A stretch of DNA of 64,000 nt from Microvelia longipes (lineage: Eukaryota; Arthropoda; Insecta; Hemiptera; Veliidae): contig JACMZG010001913.1 in NCBI GenBank assembly GCA_018340805.1, positions 2,123,082 to 2,187,081 of the forward strand. Reading direction: 5' to 3'. A model generated the notes under the pieces. That model was not told the DNA's origin, did not search any database, and worked only from the letters and a program-made list of their open reading frames with translations. Below, one piece after another: positions 34,741 through 46,851 of this stretch. Both the position numbers and the translations under genes were made by a program. Position 1 is the first letter of the stretch; each line of letters starts with the position of its first letter.

Positions 34741-35596
34741 GGTTATGAAAATAATCTGACCAGGCACTAAGGAATTAACACCTGTAGTGTTTAATTTCCT
34801 TAGGATTATCTCCGCTTTCCTTTCTTTCATTTTGTTAGTCTAAGATGACTCAAAATATTTAATCTATTTATATACGCTGTGGTCAAACAATATAATTATT
34901 ATTTCCGTATAGCTGATTAGCTTTCCGTCTAAGTTCTTTTAACGAAGAAATAAGGGCGGGGACCTAAGCAAAAAGTGCGACCACCCAACAAAAGAGAGCA
35001 TGAAACAACATAGGTGTTTCAAGGGTGGTAGGGTTAAACAGTTGAAAAACTGACTACCCTCCAATTTTTTTCGTACAAATTAAATAAGTAAAATTGTATG
35101 TGATCATTTGTACAAATATGAAGGGTTTTTTCAATTATTTTTTTATTTATGTTTAAAGTTTTAGAGAAGCAAATAAAGCTCTCTGAAGTAATGTGAATAA
35201 CGGTTCCAGGTTAAGTTCAAGGGGTTTCGCGGAGTGAGTTTTAGTTGGTATGAGGCAGACCCTGAGTCCGACACTGTTGACAGACCGCTGTCTTCGTGCG
35301 TAAATGCATTTCTCTCTCTTTTTTTTTGAGACATAAACAGTTTTCCAGCAAGAAAAATATTGCCAAAAAAAAATAATAAAACTAAAATTAAAATAAAAAA
35401 ATATTAATCACATCATGGCAAGGATCTAGTGCAAACTAACTAAGCTTATAAAGACCAATCATGTGTGACATTAAGGAAGCAAGTAAAAAATAGAGCAGGG
35501 TTTAGAACGCACTTACTTCAACTGTGAGACCACATGGGCTTGAATATAAAATATGAAACCCCCAAATATAAAGAATAGGTTGATTATAAAAAAAAA

Positions 35597-36430
35597 ATAA
35601 TTAAAATATCGTGTACGGGGTGCAGTTTGCAGTTCGTGCAGTTTGGGGTATCTCGCAACTTTTCCTCGTCACATCGGATTCGCTACGCTCATCCTCCCAG
35701 CTTCAGACTCGCTTCGCTCGTCCTCAGAAATATAAGTTATTACATTTGTACTGCATCACTTCTTCGGACTCGCTTTACTCGTCCTCAGATAGTAAATACA
35801 TTCGTTTCATTCCCTGTGGTCTTTTATCCATGCACTGACCACGCTCGATGCTGCTTAACTTTTATGATCCACTAACAATCATGGATAAGCTTGTTGTATT
35901 ATAACGGAACTTAGTACACTTATTTAGTACTCGTCAAGGGGTACATTTGTACTAAATTTCAACTCAATTAGAATAATTTCCGATATTTTACAATTTAAAA
36001 AAAAAACGATAAAATCATTCGATAAAAATTGAACTATGCTGATAATAAAATAAAAGAAAGAACATATATAAGTCTTATAAACGGCTATATGCGTGCCAAA
36101 TTTCAATTGGATTGCATCTTTTTTCCGTTTTTCATGATTTTTCGAAATTTTTCGCTGATTCATTATTGCGGGTTAATGACGTCATAAAAAATATTTTCCA
36201 AATAGCACAACTAGAGCGGTAGTCTGATTTTCGTACAAAATTTCAACTCTCTAGCATAAATACACTGGGAGCTACGATGATAACAGACACATACACACAC
36301 AAGCACTCACACACACACACTCATACCCATACAAAGAGACAACTTTGTAAAAATCACTGAGGAGGCATTAAAAACACCTGAAACGGATAATTCCGGTAAC
36401 ATCTGCGGTATAAATGAAAGAAAAATATTA
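35597..36430 (-). repeat. 5S-like repeat family, full minus copy
   Basis: Runs from tcgtgtacggggtgcagttt, through two ctcgcttcgctcgtcctcag-type motifs, the 5S-like piece (35811-35866: ccatgcactgaccacgctcg, atgctgctta), atgcgtgccaaatttcaatt, gggttaatgacgtcat, to ctgaaacggataattccg. Confidence 0.85.
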
Positions 36431-36829
36431 AAATTGTATTAAAAAATTATTAATGTAAAAATTATTTTCTACATATGACAACTAAGTCTCAAGATTGGTT
36501 CTAGATTTATGTTAGCTCTCTAGCATAAAACACTCACACACCCGTACAAAGAAATAACTTTGTGAATACTGTTCAGGAGGTCTCAAACATCTGCAATGGA
36601 TAGTTCACATAATATTCCGGTACAAACACAACACTATCCGTACTATCTAACATCTAACAGTTCAAATGAGGAATTGTAAAAAGGTCCAAATGTACCAATA
36701 TTGTTTCCAAAAAATGCGTTATGATGCCCTAAAATACATAATAAAGATACCTAGTTAAATTAATCCTTGTTGTTCTAATATTTGATAGTTAATAATCACA
36801 GGAACATGTGTCAAAGCTGTAGCGGCCAT

Positions 36830-37720
36830 CTGGAACATAGAGTAAACCGAGTTAGTATTATCCATCAGACTGGTGTATCTAGTAGAAGGGAAATAAGATG
36901 GTTTCATCCATTATACTGGTGTAGGGGAACCAAACAGAGGTGGTTTTATCCATCAAACTGGCGTAGTAAAACCAAACCGAGGCGGTTTTAATCATCAATC
37001 TGGAGTACTAGAACCAAGCTAAGTTTGTTTTGTCCGCATCAAGCTAGTGTAGCGGAACCAAACGGTGATGATTAAGTACTATCAAACTGGTGTGGTAGAA
37101 CATCTGAGAAGGTTTTATTAATCGAGGAATCTGAGTTGGTTTTATAATCGAACACTGGTGTACGTAGAACCAATCTGAGTTGGTTTTCATTAAATCAAAC
37201 TGGGTAGTACACCAATTGGAAGGTTTATTAATCGAACTGGTGTAGTAGAACCAATCTGAGTTGGTTTTATTAATCAAACTGGTGTAGTAGAACCAATCTG
37301 AGTTGGTTTTATTATCAACTGGTGTTAACCAATCTGAGAAGGTTTTTAATCAAACTGGTGTAGTAAAACCAATCTGAGTTGGTTTTATTAATCAAACTGG
37401 TGTAGTAAACAAATGAGAAGTTTTATTATCCACTGGTGTAGTCAACAATGAGTTGGTTTTATTAATCAAACTGGTGTAGAACCAATCTGCTGGCGTTTAT
37501 TATCCAACTGGTTGTGTAAACTAAACTCGAGCTATTTTTATCCTTAGACTAGGATAGTGAAACTAACTGAGCTAGTTCAATCATTCAACTAGTGTGCGGA
37601 ACCAACGTATTTGTTTCAGTAAACCAAACGGTGATAGTTTTATCCATCAATCTGGCGTAAAGTAAGATAAATGCTAATCTATCCATCAAAACGGGTTTGG
37701 TGGGACCAAACTGTGTTGGC
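36830..37720. repeat. 42-bp degenerate tandem array
   Basis: About 20 copies of a unit with ggttttattaatcaaactgg and tgtagtagaaccaatctgag. Copies in the middle (37200-37400) are most alike and the edges more worn. Many one-base gaps make it look noisier than other arrays. Confidence 0.9.
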
Positions 37721-37904
37721 TTACTCTATCAAACTAAGTCTAAAGGGTAGTGGTTAGTGTTTCTGTTAAGAGTGTAGAATGGACAAATCAAACACTACTA
37801 AACTTACAGGTAGCAGTACCAATTTGCCTATGTGTAGTAAATTCATGGGTTTTATATCTATTTCATGATAGATCAGTCGTAACAGTAATCTTTTCTCCTG
37901 CAAC

Positions 37905-38390
37905 AATGCGAAATAAAATGCATAATGCATAAGAGACTAGCAAAGGAGAGACATAAAGTATGCGTATAGATGTAATGCATAATAGCCTGAGGGAATACAA
38001 TACATAATCGCAAAAGAGAATAAAATGCCATAATACAGAGAGAATAAATAAAATAATAGCATGAGAGAATAAAATGCAATAATAGCATGAGAGACTAAAA
38101 TTCAGTAATAGCGAGATGAATAAAACAATAGACAAGAAAGAAAAATGATCAGGAAAAATGCAAACCAAATAATAGGGTTTACACAGTAAGAGAATAAAAA
38201 AAGGAAATAAATTCGAGTGAATAAAATAGCATGAGGGCTAAATTCATATAGCAATGAGAGAATAAATATGCCAATAATAGCATGAGAGAATAAATGCATA
38301 ATGCATGAGAGAATAAATAAATAAGCATGAGAGAATAAACATGCAATAATAGCACGAGAGAATAAAATCAATAAAACGTGCAAGAAAATC
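37905..38390. repeat. ~24-bp tandem array
   Basis: About 18 copies of a unit like agcatgagagaataaaatgc plus aata. The minus-strand frames across it (hydrophobic SLCI..FYS-type peptides) are repeat translations. Confidence 0.88.
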
Positions 38391-38410
38391 GGAAAAATAT
38401 AATTATTTAG

Positions 38411-40856
38411 GGTCATTTCATCACCAGCCAGGCAGAGGGCTGTCAGGTGACCGACTCCGATTTTCCTGAAATTTTAATATGTTGTACCCCCATAGGTAGG
38501 AAATGTTTCCAAAGTAATTTTATTTTAAATTGATAATTGTGACTTTTGAGGGTGGTTCAAAGTTCAAAAAATTCAAAATTCGGAGCAAATTTGAATAAAA
38601 AGTTATATTTCACTTTTATGGCATAGCGCCTTTAATATTTGTGATAAGAAGGTGGTTTTGGTCTCATTGTAAGGTAAAGAGTTCTTTAAAAATACAAATA
38701 AAATGCTGCACATGTTGTACCATGATTCCTGGAGAGCACTGTTCTGATGCAAAATAACCTAAAATTTTTAATTTTTGAAAATTTAAATTTTAAAAATTTG
38801 CTATATAAATAAACGGTAAAAGTTTAAACACTGCTTTTTTTAAGAGTCTAACCAAGTAGTTATGCTCAATTTTTTCGAATTTTTCTGATCATTGTATAGC
38901 TAAGGGTGAGTCGAGAAAACTCAGTTTCGGAAAATTCCATTTTCGACCTCAATTTACTCAAAAACTCACCCTCAATCTTCATGAAATTGGCTGATTTTCA
39001 GTCCATACGTCTAGTTTTAAGAACATAAAAAATATTTTTAAACATATTGTGTGAAAGTCAAAAATAGCCTCTTATGAGCGAAATTGCACCGTAATATTTC
39101 CATATTCTTGCAAACTATGATAAATATATTTGATAGTTTTTGGTCATTATGCATATATGTATACATAAATTAGTATTATAAACTAAGTTTAACAATGATG
39201 TAAACTGCTCTTCTGTTTGCGAAAGGTATATGTAGTGTTTTGATGTGAGGTCACTGAAAAATGCCCGACGTTAGTTGGGTGCATTATAAATATGTGCTCC
39301 GGGGGTTGGGATCTTTAGTCTAAGGAGACACTATAGGAGTAAGTTCCATTATGGTACCCTATGGAAACAGTCTCACTTTTAGGTCCTTATTATTATGTGT
39401 TATTTTATGCGGCCTCCCTCTAAGTATTAGTTCTTTGACTCAAACCTACCAGTTTCCTTCCAGCTAACAAGATATTTATAGACCCACCTAAAGAAAAAAT
39501 AGGGATAAAAGGTGCATTATGAAGAAGAATAATTAATATAATAATAAATAAATTTGAATATACCTACGGTATAAAGAGGAAGATTAAAATACTATCCTCA
39601 GAAATAATTTGATTTATACTTTCTCTATTATTTCAAATTATTTTTTTAATAATTAATTCTTCATAATGCCCTCTTTATCCATATTTTTATAGGGTTGGTT
39701 TACATATCTTTTAGGCTGGAAAGAAACTAATAGGTTAAGTAGTGCAAGATGTGGCAAAAAAAGAAATAAATGCTAAAGTTAGTTTAACTCTATCCATTTG
39801 GTCCTGAGCTGGAAGGAAAACTAGAGGGTTTGAATCAAAGAGAATAATACTTAGAGGGAGGCCTATATAAAATATCACAGTAATAAGGGACCTAAAAGTG
39901 AGACTGTTTCCATAGGTACCATAATGGAACTTACTCCTAATAGTGTCTCCTTAGACTAAAGACTCCCACCCGGAGCCATATTTTATAATGCACCCAACTA
40001 ACGTCGGGCATTTTTCAAGTGACCTCACATCAAAACCTACATATACCTTTCGCAAACAGAAGAGCAGTTTACATCATGTAAACTTAGTTATTAATACTAA
40101 TTTATGTATACATATATGCATAATGACCAAAACTATCAAATATATTTATTCCATAGTTTGCAAGAATATGGAAAATTACGGTGCAATTTCGGCTCATAAG
40201 AGGGCTATTTTTGACTTTCACACAATATGTTTAAAAATATTTTTTATGTTCTTAAAACTAGACGGTATGGACTGAAATCAGCCAATTTCATGAAGATTGA
40301 GGGTGAGTTTTGGAGTAAATTGAGGTCGAAAATGGGAATTTTTCCGAAAACTGAGTTTTCTCGACTCACCCTAGCTATACAATGCATCAGAAAAATTCGA
40401 AAAAATTGGCATAACTACTTGGGTTAGACTCTTAAAAAGCAGTAGTTTAAAACTTTTACCGTTTATTTATATAGCCAATTTTAAATTTAAATTTTCAAAA
40501 TTAAGAAAATTTAGGTTATTTTGCATCAGAACAGTGCTCTCCAGGAAATGGGTACAACATTGTTGCAGCATTTTATTTGTAAAGGAACTCTTTCCTTTAC
40601 AATGAGACCAAAACCACTTCTATCACAAATTTAAAGGCGCTATGCCATAAAATGTAAATATAACTTTTTATCAAATTTTGCTCCGAATTTTTGAAATTTT
40701 TGAACTTTGAACCCCCTCAAAGTCACAATTATCAATTTAAAATAAAATTACTTTGGGAACATTTCCTACCTATGGGGGTACAACATATTAATTTCAGGAA
40801 AATCGGAGTCGGTCACCTGACAGCCCTCTGCCTGGCTGGTGATGAAATGACCCTCT
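38411..40856. mobile_element. 2.45-kb palindrome (giant foldback element)
   Basis: Bases 38411-~39530 and ~39645-40856 are reverse complements with scattered changes. Ends: ggtcatttcatcaccagcca and tggctggtgatgaaatgacc. Inner matches include cctaaaattttta, tgcccgacgttagttgggtg/cacccaactaacgtcgggca and tctaagtattagttctttga. The centre (~39530-39645) is AT-rich with tacctacggtat. Frames in the arms are mirror artefacts; no transposase was seen. Confidence 0.93.
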
Positions 40857-40973
40857 ATGTTCCTTTGATACGCTAAATCGAATGAAACCAGATGGAAGCC
40901 AATGCGACCACTCTAGGTAACCAAAAAGTAAATGCAGGCTAATATTCTTACATATGGACAAAAACTAACCTAC

Positions 40974-41036
40974 CTGCCAATGGTTTAATGACACAATTCC
41001 TCTGTTATTTCTAATAACTCGAGGTAAATTTTTGGC
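40974..41036 (-). CDS. Chemoreceptor exon 4 (small)
   Basis: A 63-base minus-strand exon between ttttttttccag and GTAGGT reads 21 codons, AKNLPRVIRNN...LNHWQ, in phase 0 with exon 3. Short cytoplasmic exons of this kind precede the last membrane segment in gustatory receptors. The size makes the call tentative. Confidence 0.45.
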
Positions 41037-44000
41037 CTGGAAAAAAATAATTGATAAAAATCAAAAACAATAGGAAATATTTTCTTATTCAAATATTCAT
41101 TGGTGCCAAAATGAAGTCTTAGTTAATCAGCTTCATCGCTACATCATATTTATTTTTTATCATCCTATAAAATTTAAAAAAAGCCTTTTTGGTTTTTGGT
41201 CTCTATACTGTGCCATACTAAAAACTCAAGAGTCATCATTCATAATTATTTAAATCTGAGGGCTTCCCTAGATATATGCATTGCACTGTCAGAAATATTC
41301 TTTTGTGATTTCTACCCAAGATGTTAGAAATTTATAAGGAGATTCAATTCGATGTAAACAAACCAAACTCATTCCGAGGTTATAACCTGAAGTTTTTATG
41401 ATTGACGTGTGACGTCATTGCAGGAATCAGTATAGGCGGTCAACATTGAAAATTTACTATTTATTCCTGCAATGACGTCAATCCGGACTATAACCTAACA
41501 TGTCAATAAAAATGTATTTCATTCATAAAAACCCTCCGATTTAATCACCTTATAAATTCTATCAGATTGATTCCTACCCCTCTCCCATTTTTAAGATTTT
41601 TAAGAATAAAATAGGAGAAATTGTTAAGGAGTAAATATTCTCTATGTTTAGCCCACGATTATTTATAGCTAAATTGATCAGACTATTAAGATATGAGTAA
41701 AATTAGTAAGACGTAATCCATTGTCAATGTTATTTGCAGGTAACGACATCGGGAGCAGGTACTTCTCCCATTATCAGATTCGTCTTGAGAAAAACTGTGT
41801 GTTATGTGTGTAAAGTGTCACGATTTTAAACTGACTTAGTAGATAAGTTTTAAGTTCAGTATAGATAAAGTCGTTGATACTTGTCTACAAAGTCAGGTTA
41901 AAACCCTGACACCTTGCACATATCACACACAGTTTTTCTCAAAAAAACTAATACTTAGATGGAGGATACAACAGCTCTTACCATTCTTTGGGCAGCTAGG
42001 TGCCGTAACTGAACATTGGTGACGTATTTTTTTCACAAGAATTACAATCCTACGTAAATATTAGATTATTTTTCCACTATTTTGTCTTAAATTAAGTAAA
42101 TTGAATTTAAAATAAAATTCTAATGATTGTCTATTGCATGTATTTTTTTATTGTCTGTGTTGAATAAAGTGGATCAATGAGGCGTCACTGAAAAATGCCC
42201 GCCGTTTGTGGAATGCGTGCTTCAATAGGGGTTGTAGAATGGTGTGGGAGTATCTAGTCTCTCTCTAGGGAGACAATAGTAGAAGTAAGTACAGTTATGG
42301 CACCTAGTGGATGCCGTCTCACTTCCAGACTCATTATCACTGTGCTAATCTGCCCATGTACTACCTCTAAGTATTAGTCTCTTTGGTCTATTTCGAAACG
42401 AACCTGATAATGGTAGAACTACCTGATCCCGAAACGTCGTTACCTGTAAATAACACTGACAATGGATTATGTCCAACTAATTTTGTTCATAATTCCCCAC
42501 TTTCCCAAACTATCACGTCTAAACTATTTAGATAGTCAATAATATTTGTTTGACAAGGCCGTATTGGCCGAGGATTTATCGATCACCTCGTTTCCATTAA
42601 GAACTCAAAAATACATAATAATATAGATAATAGTAACAAAATAACAGTAGACAAAAAAGTCTCTCCTCTGAAGATATATATCACTAATTTCTAAGCGTTA
42701 CAACCTACTAAGAGGCCATCATCAGTGCTATTGGTTGAATAAAGAACAGGATGATAGATGAATCTTTGACATCAGATATTAAAGACAGACTATAGCGATT
42801 TGGTCAATCTGTCTCAAATATCTGATTTATTTCCCTTTTTTTATTCAACGGTGAGAAATATATGTTTTACAGGGAGACATATATTTCTATTATTCAGGTG
42901 ACGGATAACATCTCAAAAGGGTTTAATAAAGATTAACACGCAATTTGCTCCTTCGAGTATAAATCTTATATTTATAACTTACTTGCTGTTTAGTCCAAGA
43001 AACTTGAAACTGAACGTAAACCAAATGACATATGCCCAATATAAACCAAAAGAAATAGTTGACGTGATTATTAATGGAGAGTTTCTCACTCGCCATAGCT
43101 GTGATGTAGGTGAAGCTAGAGCTGATCAATCTAAAATATAGGTAACTCATAATTAACACCAAGCGAAACTTGTAATCACGTGTCATTCCATCTGATAGCT
43201 GGGTTAGCAGGTAGTGCAGATCAAAAATATTATCCAGTTTAACTCTGTTTTCTGAAAAATATAAAAATACAGCACAAGTTAGAATTAAGCATCCATGTAT
43301 ATGCAACAACATTGTACGTACCAGGAGCTAGGACCTGGTCTTATAGCCTCCTGATAGTCATATGCAACACACTGGCCGGAAAGAAGAATATGAAGAATAA
43401 GCTGATTTAAGGCGAAACAAGAAGAAGGTGAAGGTTAAGATAACCACAGATAACCTGAATAAATAATAAATAACACACGGTGCAAATGCGACGAGCGAGC
43501 TTAAAGGTGAAAAAACACGGGACGTGCAGCCACGAAAACAAGTTATAAGAGGCACAATGATAAATAATAAAGTGGGAAAAAATAAAAGTAAAAAGTGCAA
43601 GTGTGGAAAGGAAAAGGAAAGTTGGGATTCGATTTCAGGTAACCAAACAAACATTCTGGTGGATTCTGCTGAATGTGTGTGTGTGTGTGTCTGTGCAAGC
43701 CACAGGTGTCATTGAGGCCTGTTTCTATTTTTAAAACTCTTAGGATAATACTATATGTATATAGAAGGAGCATAACTGATAGCAGCAATGTCGTTTCACT
43801 GGTGGTCTTAGTAATGCTGCGACTGCAACAATATACAATTTTTTATAATACAAGTTGGCAATACTTCGGCTGCTGAGTTAATAAGTTCTATTATTAGTTA
43901 ATGCTCGATTAATCATAAAATATGAATATATATTATGTTGCATTACAATTTTTATAAGTTTTTAAATTGCATAACGTTTTAATTAAAATTATGTTTAATG

Positions 44001-46851
44001 TAGTCCTCGTCAACTAAATGTAGATTCTCGTAGTCCCCTACCTCTTTGCGATCTAAGTCTGATTTTATTAAGTACTTAGCAGGGTTTTCAAGTTACTGTA
44101 TTCGTTACTTAAGACTTTGTTTCATCAGTGGATATGTATAACATATTTATAAAATAATGTTATGTTGTTAAGGTGGTACCCCTACTTAATACCACCAGTC
44201 AACCGGCTTTCGTGTTATCAGTGGAGTTATATTGTGTTTATGTTCCTTTGCTCCTTCTATATTAGTATTATTCTACATAAAACTACAAACATCATTTGAA
44301 ACAATTATTTGTTTAATATTTTTTTACGTACTCTTATTTATACCACAGGTATATAGGAATATTATTTTGTTCCGAGATTTCACCTCAATTATATGTTTTC
44401 TGAGTGAGGTCAGTGCTTGGATGGGTGACCTTTTAAAATAACACGAATGCATTAACTGTGTGAGGTTAAGAGAGCAAGGCCGAAGACGCATTTAAGTATA
44501 AATATCATCTTTGAGGAGTTTATTAAACAAAATTAAATTAGAAGTTGTAATAAATATGCTTCATTCAATTTTACATTTTCGGAATAAGCAGTCAAAGAAG
44601 TATTGGAGAGGAGAAATGGGTGAAAGTTTGGGAGCTAAAAAAATTATTGGTTAAATTGCCTGTTACACTGTAACAATATGAAACATTGCAACAATATGTT
44701 ACATTACAACAATATATTACATTGCAACAATATGTTAGATTGCAACAATATGTTACATTGCAACAATATGTTACATTGTAACAAATAGTTTCATTGTAAT
44801 AATATGTTACATTGCAACAATATGATACATTGTAACAAATAGTTTCATTGTAACAATATGCTACAACCTAATGTGTACAATATCTTAAGGATTAATATGA
44901 TTACCTGAAGCACTTTGTTTTAATTTAATATCTAGATGGCAGCTAAGATTACCAAAGACCTGTCCTAGAGTCTCCACTATTTTCACATAGTCAAATATAA
45001 TAGATAGTAACTGCACCTGATACAGGTAGTAAGGGAAATACAACCTGATGCTGTTCAAATCACTCGCCTGCAAATAAAAATTTTATTTAATATCTGTCAA
45101 ATATTGATTCCTTTCTAAATGCTATTGTATATCTTGTGGGAATACTAATTAAAGTCGACCCTATTTCCCTAAAGTTAAAGTCCCCTTAAAGTCCTTAGAG
45201 TTATTTCAGGACGACTTGAAAGTTTCATCTTATGTTATAAATCTTTAATCTAGTTTTTCACTTTCAAAACCATACTAGGGTTAAAAGATGGCAGCGCTCA
45301 TTGCGAAATTTGAGCCAAATTCTTGGTTGACTAAGTGTGAACTACATTGTAATGTTGAACAAAAATTGCATTTGTTTCCCTATTTGATTTATACATTATT
45401 TTATCAGAGGTATAGCATTACAAGCACTAGACGTAGCATCTAGCATGATATAAACAGCATAGCATAACAAGCACTAGACGTAGCATCTAGCATGCTATAA
45501 ACAGCATAGCACAACAAGCACTAGACGTAGCATCTAGCGTGCTATAAACAGCATAGCAAATCAACTAGCACTAGACGTAGCTTCTAGCATGCTATAAACA
45601 GCATAGCACAACAAGCACTAGACGTAGTATCTAGCATGCTATGATAAATGTAGAATAGCATTTTGCTTGTTACATTTCTAGATATCTCTTGCACGATCAT
45701 ATTGTTTCAAGTATTCATATTTTTTGAAACTCGGTGGCAATAAATGATAAAACAATCGGGTATAGGGTACCTCGGAACTTTTCCTTATTACATCGGATTC
45801 GCTACGCTCATCATCCCAGCTTCAGACTCGCTTTACTCGTCCTCAGAAAGTAAATACATTCGTTTCATTCCCAGTTGTCATTTATCCAGGCATCGAACAC
45901 GCTCAATGCTGCTTAGCTTTTATGATCCACCAAAAATCATAGATAGACTTGTTGCAATTTAACGAAACTTAGTACACTTATTTATTCCGTCAAGGGATAC
46001 ATTTGTACTAAATTTAAATTCAATTGGAATATTTTCCCATTTTTTGCAATTTTTATAAAGACGAATAATTTGATAAAAATTGAACTAATGCTGATAATAA
46101 AATAAACTTTAGCACATATGTTAGTCTTATACATGGCTACATGCGTGCCATATTTCAATTGAATCGCATCATTTTTCCGTGTTTTATAATTTTTTGAATT
46201 TTTTTCTGTGTCGTTAATGCGGGTTAGTGACGTCTTAAAAAAATATTTTCCGAACATCACAACTACAGCGGTAGACTGATTTTGTACTAAATTTCAACAG
46301 AACACACACATTCAGACAGACAACTTTGCGAAAACCAATCAGGAGGCCTTAAAAACGCCTGAAACTGATAATTTCGGTTTCATCCCGGTTTCGGAATTTT
46401 TTTGCTTACACCATACTTTTCCTATATATGCCAACAGTATAAATGAGGAAAAAGGTAAAATCTTAGAAATTATAATTGAACGTTTTTCAAAATTATAATA
46501 CATGATGCTAACCCTGTTATAGAAAGCTAAAGTTAAAAACAAAACTGTCATCAAACAATAGCCATACAAAAATCTATTCATTTTTGTATCAATTTTAAAT
46601 TGGTTATTTACTATCTTCAAATCATCATAAAAAGCAGCTTCGGATGAATTTAATTTTTCAATCAGTCCTGCCAATCCTACGACTGATATAAGAAAATGAT
46701 CAAAAAGCAGTACAACAGCTGAAGTCGATGTTTTAATCAAGATAGAACCGGTGGACTTAGAAAGACGATAGTCAAGAATTAGAGAATACGAGTTAAGAGA
46801 AAATAATAACAAAGATACGATTATTTTAAAACTTATTATTAATGATCTCAT
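40974..46851 (-). CDS. Insect gustatory-receptor-like 7TM chemoreceptor, partial (four exons, no C-terminal exon)
   Basis: Minus-strand exons 46513-46851, 44905-45067, 42983-43251 and 40974-41036 join in phase (0, 1, 0) into ~278 residues. Hydropathy by eye gives six membrane segments: two in the first half of exon 1, one at its end (CLMTVLFLTLAFY), one in exon 2 (LYFPYYLYQVQLLSIIF) and two in exon 3 (FRLVLIMSYLYFRLISSSFTYI; FFWFILGICHLVYVQF). The exon 3 start, a helix with LHYLLTQLSDGMTRDY before a membrane segment, is the usual layout of insect gustatory receptors. These are ligand-gated cation channels of sensory neurons. The family's C-terminal TYhhhhhQF motif was not found below 40.97 kb. 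The gene may be a pseudogene or have a very long last intron. Residues may also be missing before the chosen ATG. Confidence 0.65.
41340..41515. repeat. Short imperfect palindrome
   Basis: gaggttataacctgaagttt and gtgacgtcattgcaggaat are mirrored by attcctgcaatgacgtcaat and ccggactataaccta, leaving a spacer of ~50 bp. It may be a small foldback. Confidence 0.6.
41694..42490. mobile_element. Foldback element related to the 2.45-kb palindrome
   Basis: The ends gtaaaattagtaagacgta and its worn complement, plus gttatttgcaggtaacgaca/cgtcgttacctgtaaataac, form inverted repeats. Inside is another palindrome (41788-41945, aaaactgtgtgttatgtgtg ... cacatatcacacacagtttt). The part 42176-42395 matches a section of the palindrome arm (39245-39445). 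Confidence 0.82.
42983..43251 (-). CDS. Chemoreceptor exon 3
   Basis: Acceptor tatttttcag and a consensus GTAAGT donor bound 89 codons: ENRVKLDNIFDLHYLLTQLS... through FQVSWTKQQ. It holds two membrane segments with the pre-membrane LHxLL helix typical of gustatory receptors. This is the strongest part of the gene. Confidence 0.7.
43741..44275. mobile_element. MITE copy C (full form), chemoreceptor intron 2
   Basis: Terminal repeats taggataatactatat and atattagtattattcta. The interior matches copy B, including the taaggtggtacccctactta block and ccggctttcgtgttatcag. It is slightly more worn than B. Confidence 0.88.
44402..44436 (+). repeat. 5S rRNA-like fragment
   Basis: gaggtcagtgcttggatggg followed by tgacc matches the 5S stretch GGUUAGUACUUGGAUGGGUGACC almost base for base. 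It lies 130 bp after MITE copy C. The flanks are not those of the main family. Confidence 0.55.
44660..44875. repeat. 18-bp tandem array
   Basis: About 11 copies of gcaacaatatgttacatt with small changes, just inside intron 2 of the chemoreceptor gene. Confidence 0.93.
44905..45067 (-). CDS. Chemoreceptor exon 2
   Basis: Acceptor atttgcag, frame ASDLNSIRLYFPYYLYQVQL...ETLGQVFGNLSCHL...QSAS, donor GTAATC after one base of the next codon. It is open in this frame only over the exon. Confidence 0.62.
45410..45650. repeat. 47-bp tandem array
   Basis: Five copies of a unit with caagcactagacgtagcatc, tagcatgctataaacagcat and agcacaa. Each unit has the self-complementary tagcatgcta. It lies in intron 1 of the chemoreceptor gene. 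Confidence 0.93.
45745..46455 (-). repeat. 5S-like repeat family, full minus copy, chemoreceptor intron 1
   Basis: Runs from tcgggtatagggtacctcgg through the 5S-like piece (45870-45930: cccagttgtcatttatccag, cacgctcaatgctgctta) to gtataaatgaggaaaa at 46437-46452. It ends ~60 bp from the exon 1 donor. Confidence 0.87.
46513..46851 (-). CDS. Chemoreceptor exon 1
   Basis: 113 codons from ATG, MRSLIISFKIIVSLLLFSLN... to ...LTLAFYNR. The donor GTTAGC is weak but falls on a codon boundary and fits exon 2. The ATG follows ttttacaaag, which could itself be an acceptor, so an N-terminal exon upstream is possible. Confidence 0.6.

Noticed and set aside
38102..38416. Hydrophobic minus-strand frame resembling a membrane protein
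   Set aside because: Entirely made of the ~24-bp array; the hydrophobicity comes from its T-rich complement.
39988..40427. Frames in the right arm of the 2.45-kb palindrome
   Set aside because: No domain or family likeness, no counterpart kept in the left arm, and the frames are explained by the inverted repeat.
44660..45650. CRISPR-like arrays
   Set aside because: The repeats are contiguous with no unique spacers, in a eukaryotic setting. They are ordinary tandem arrays.
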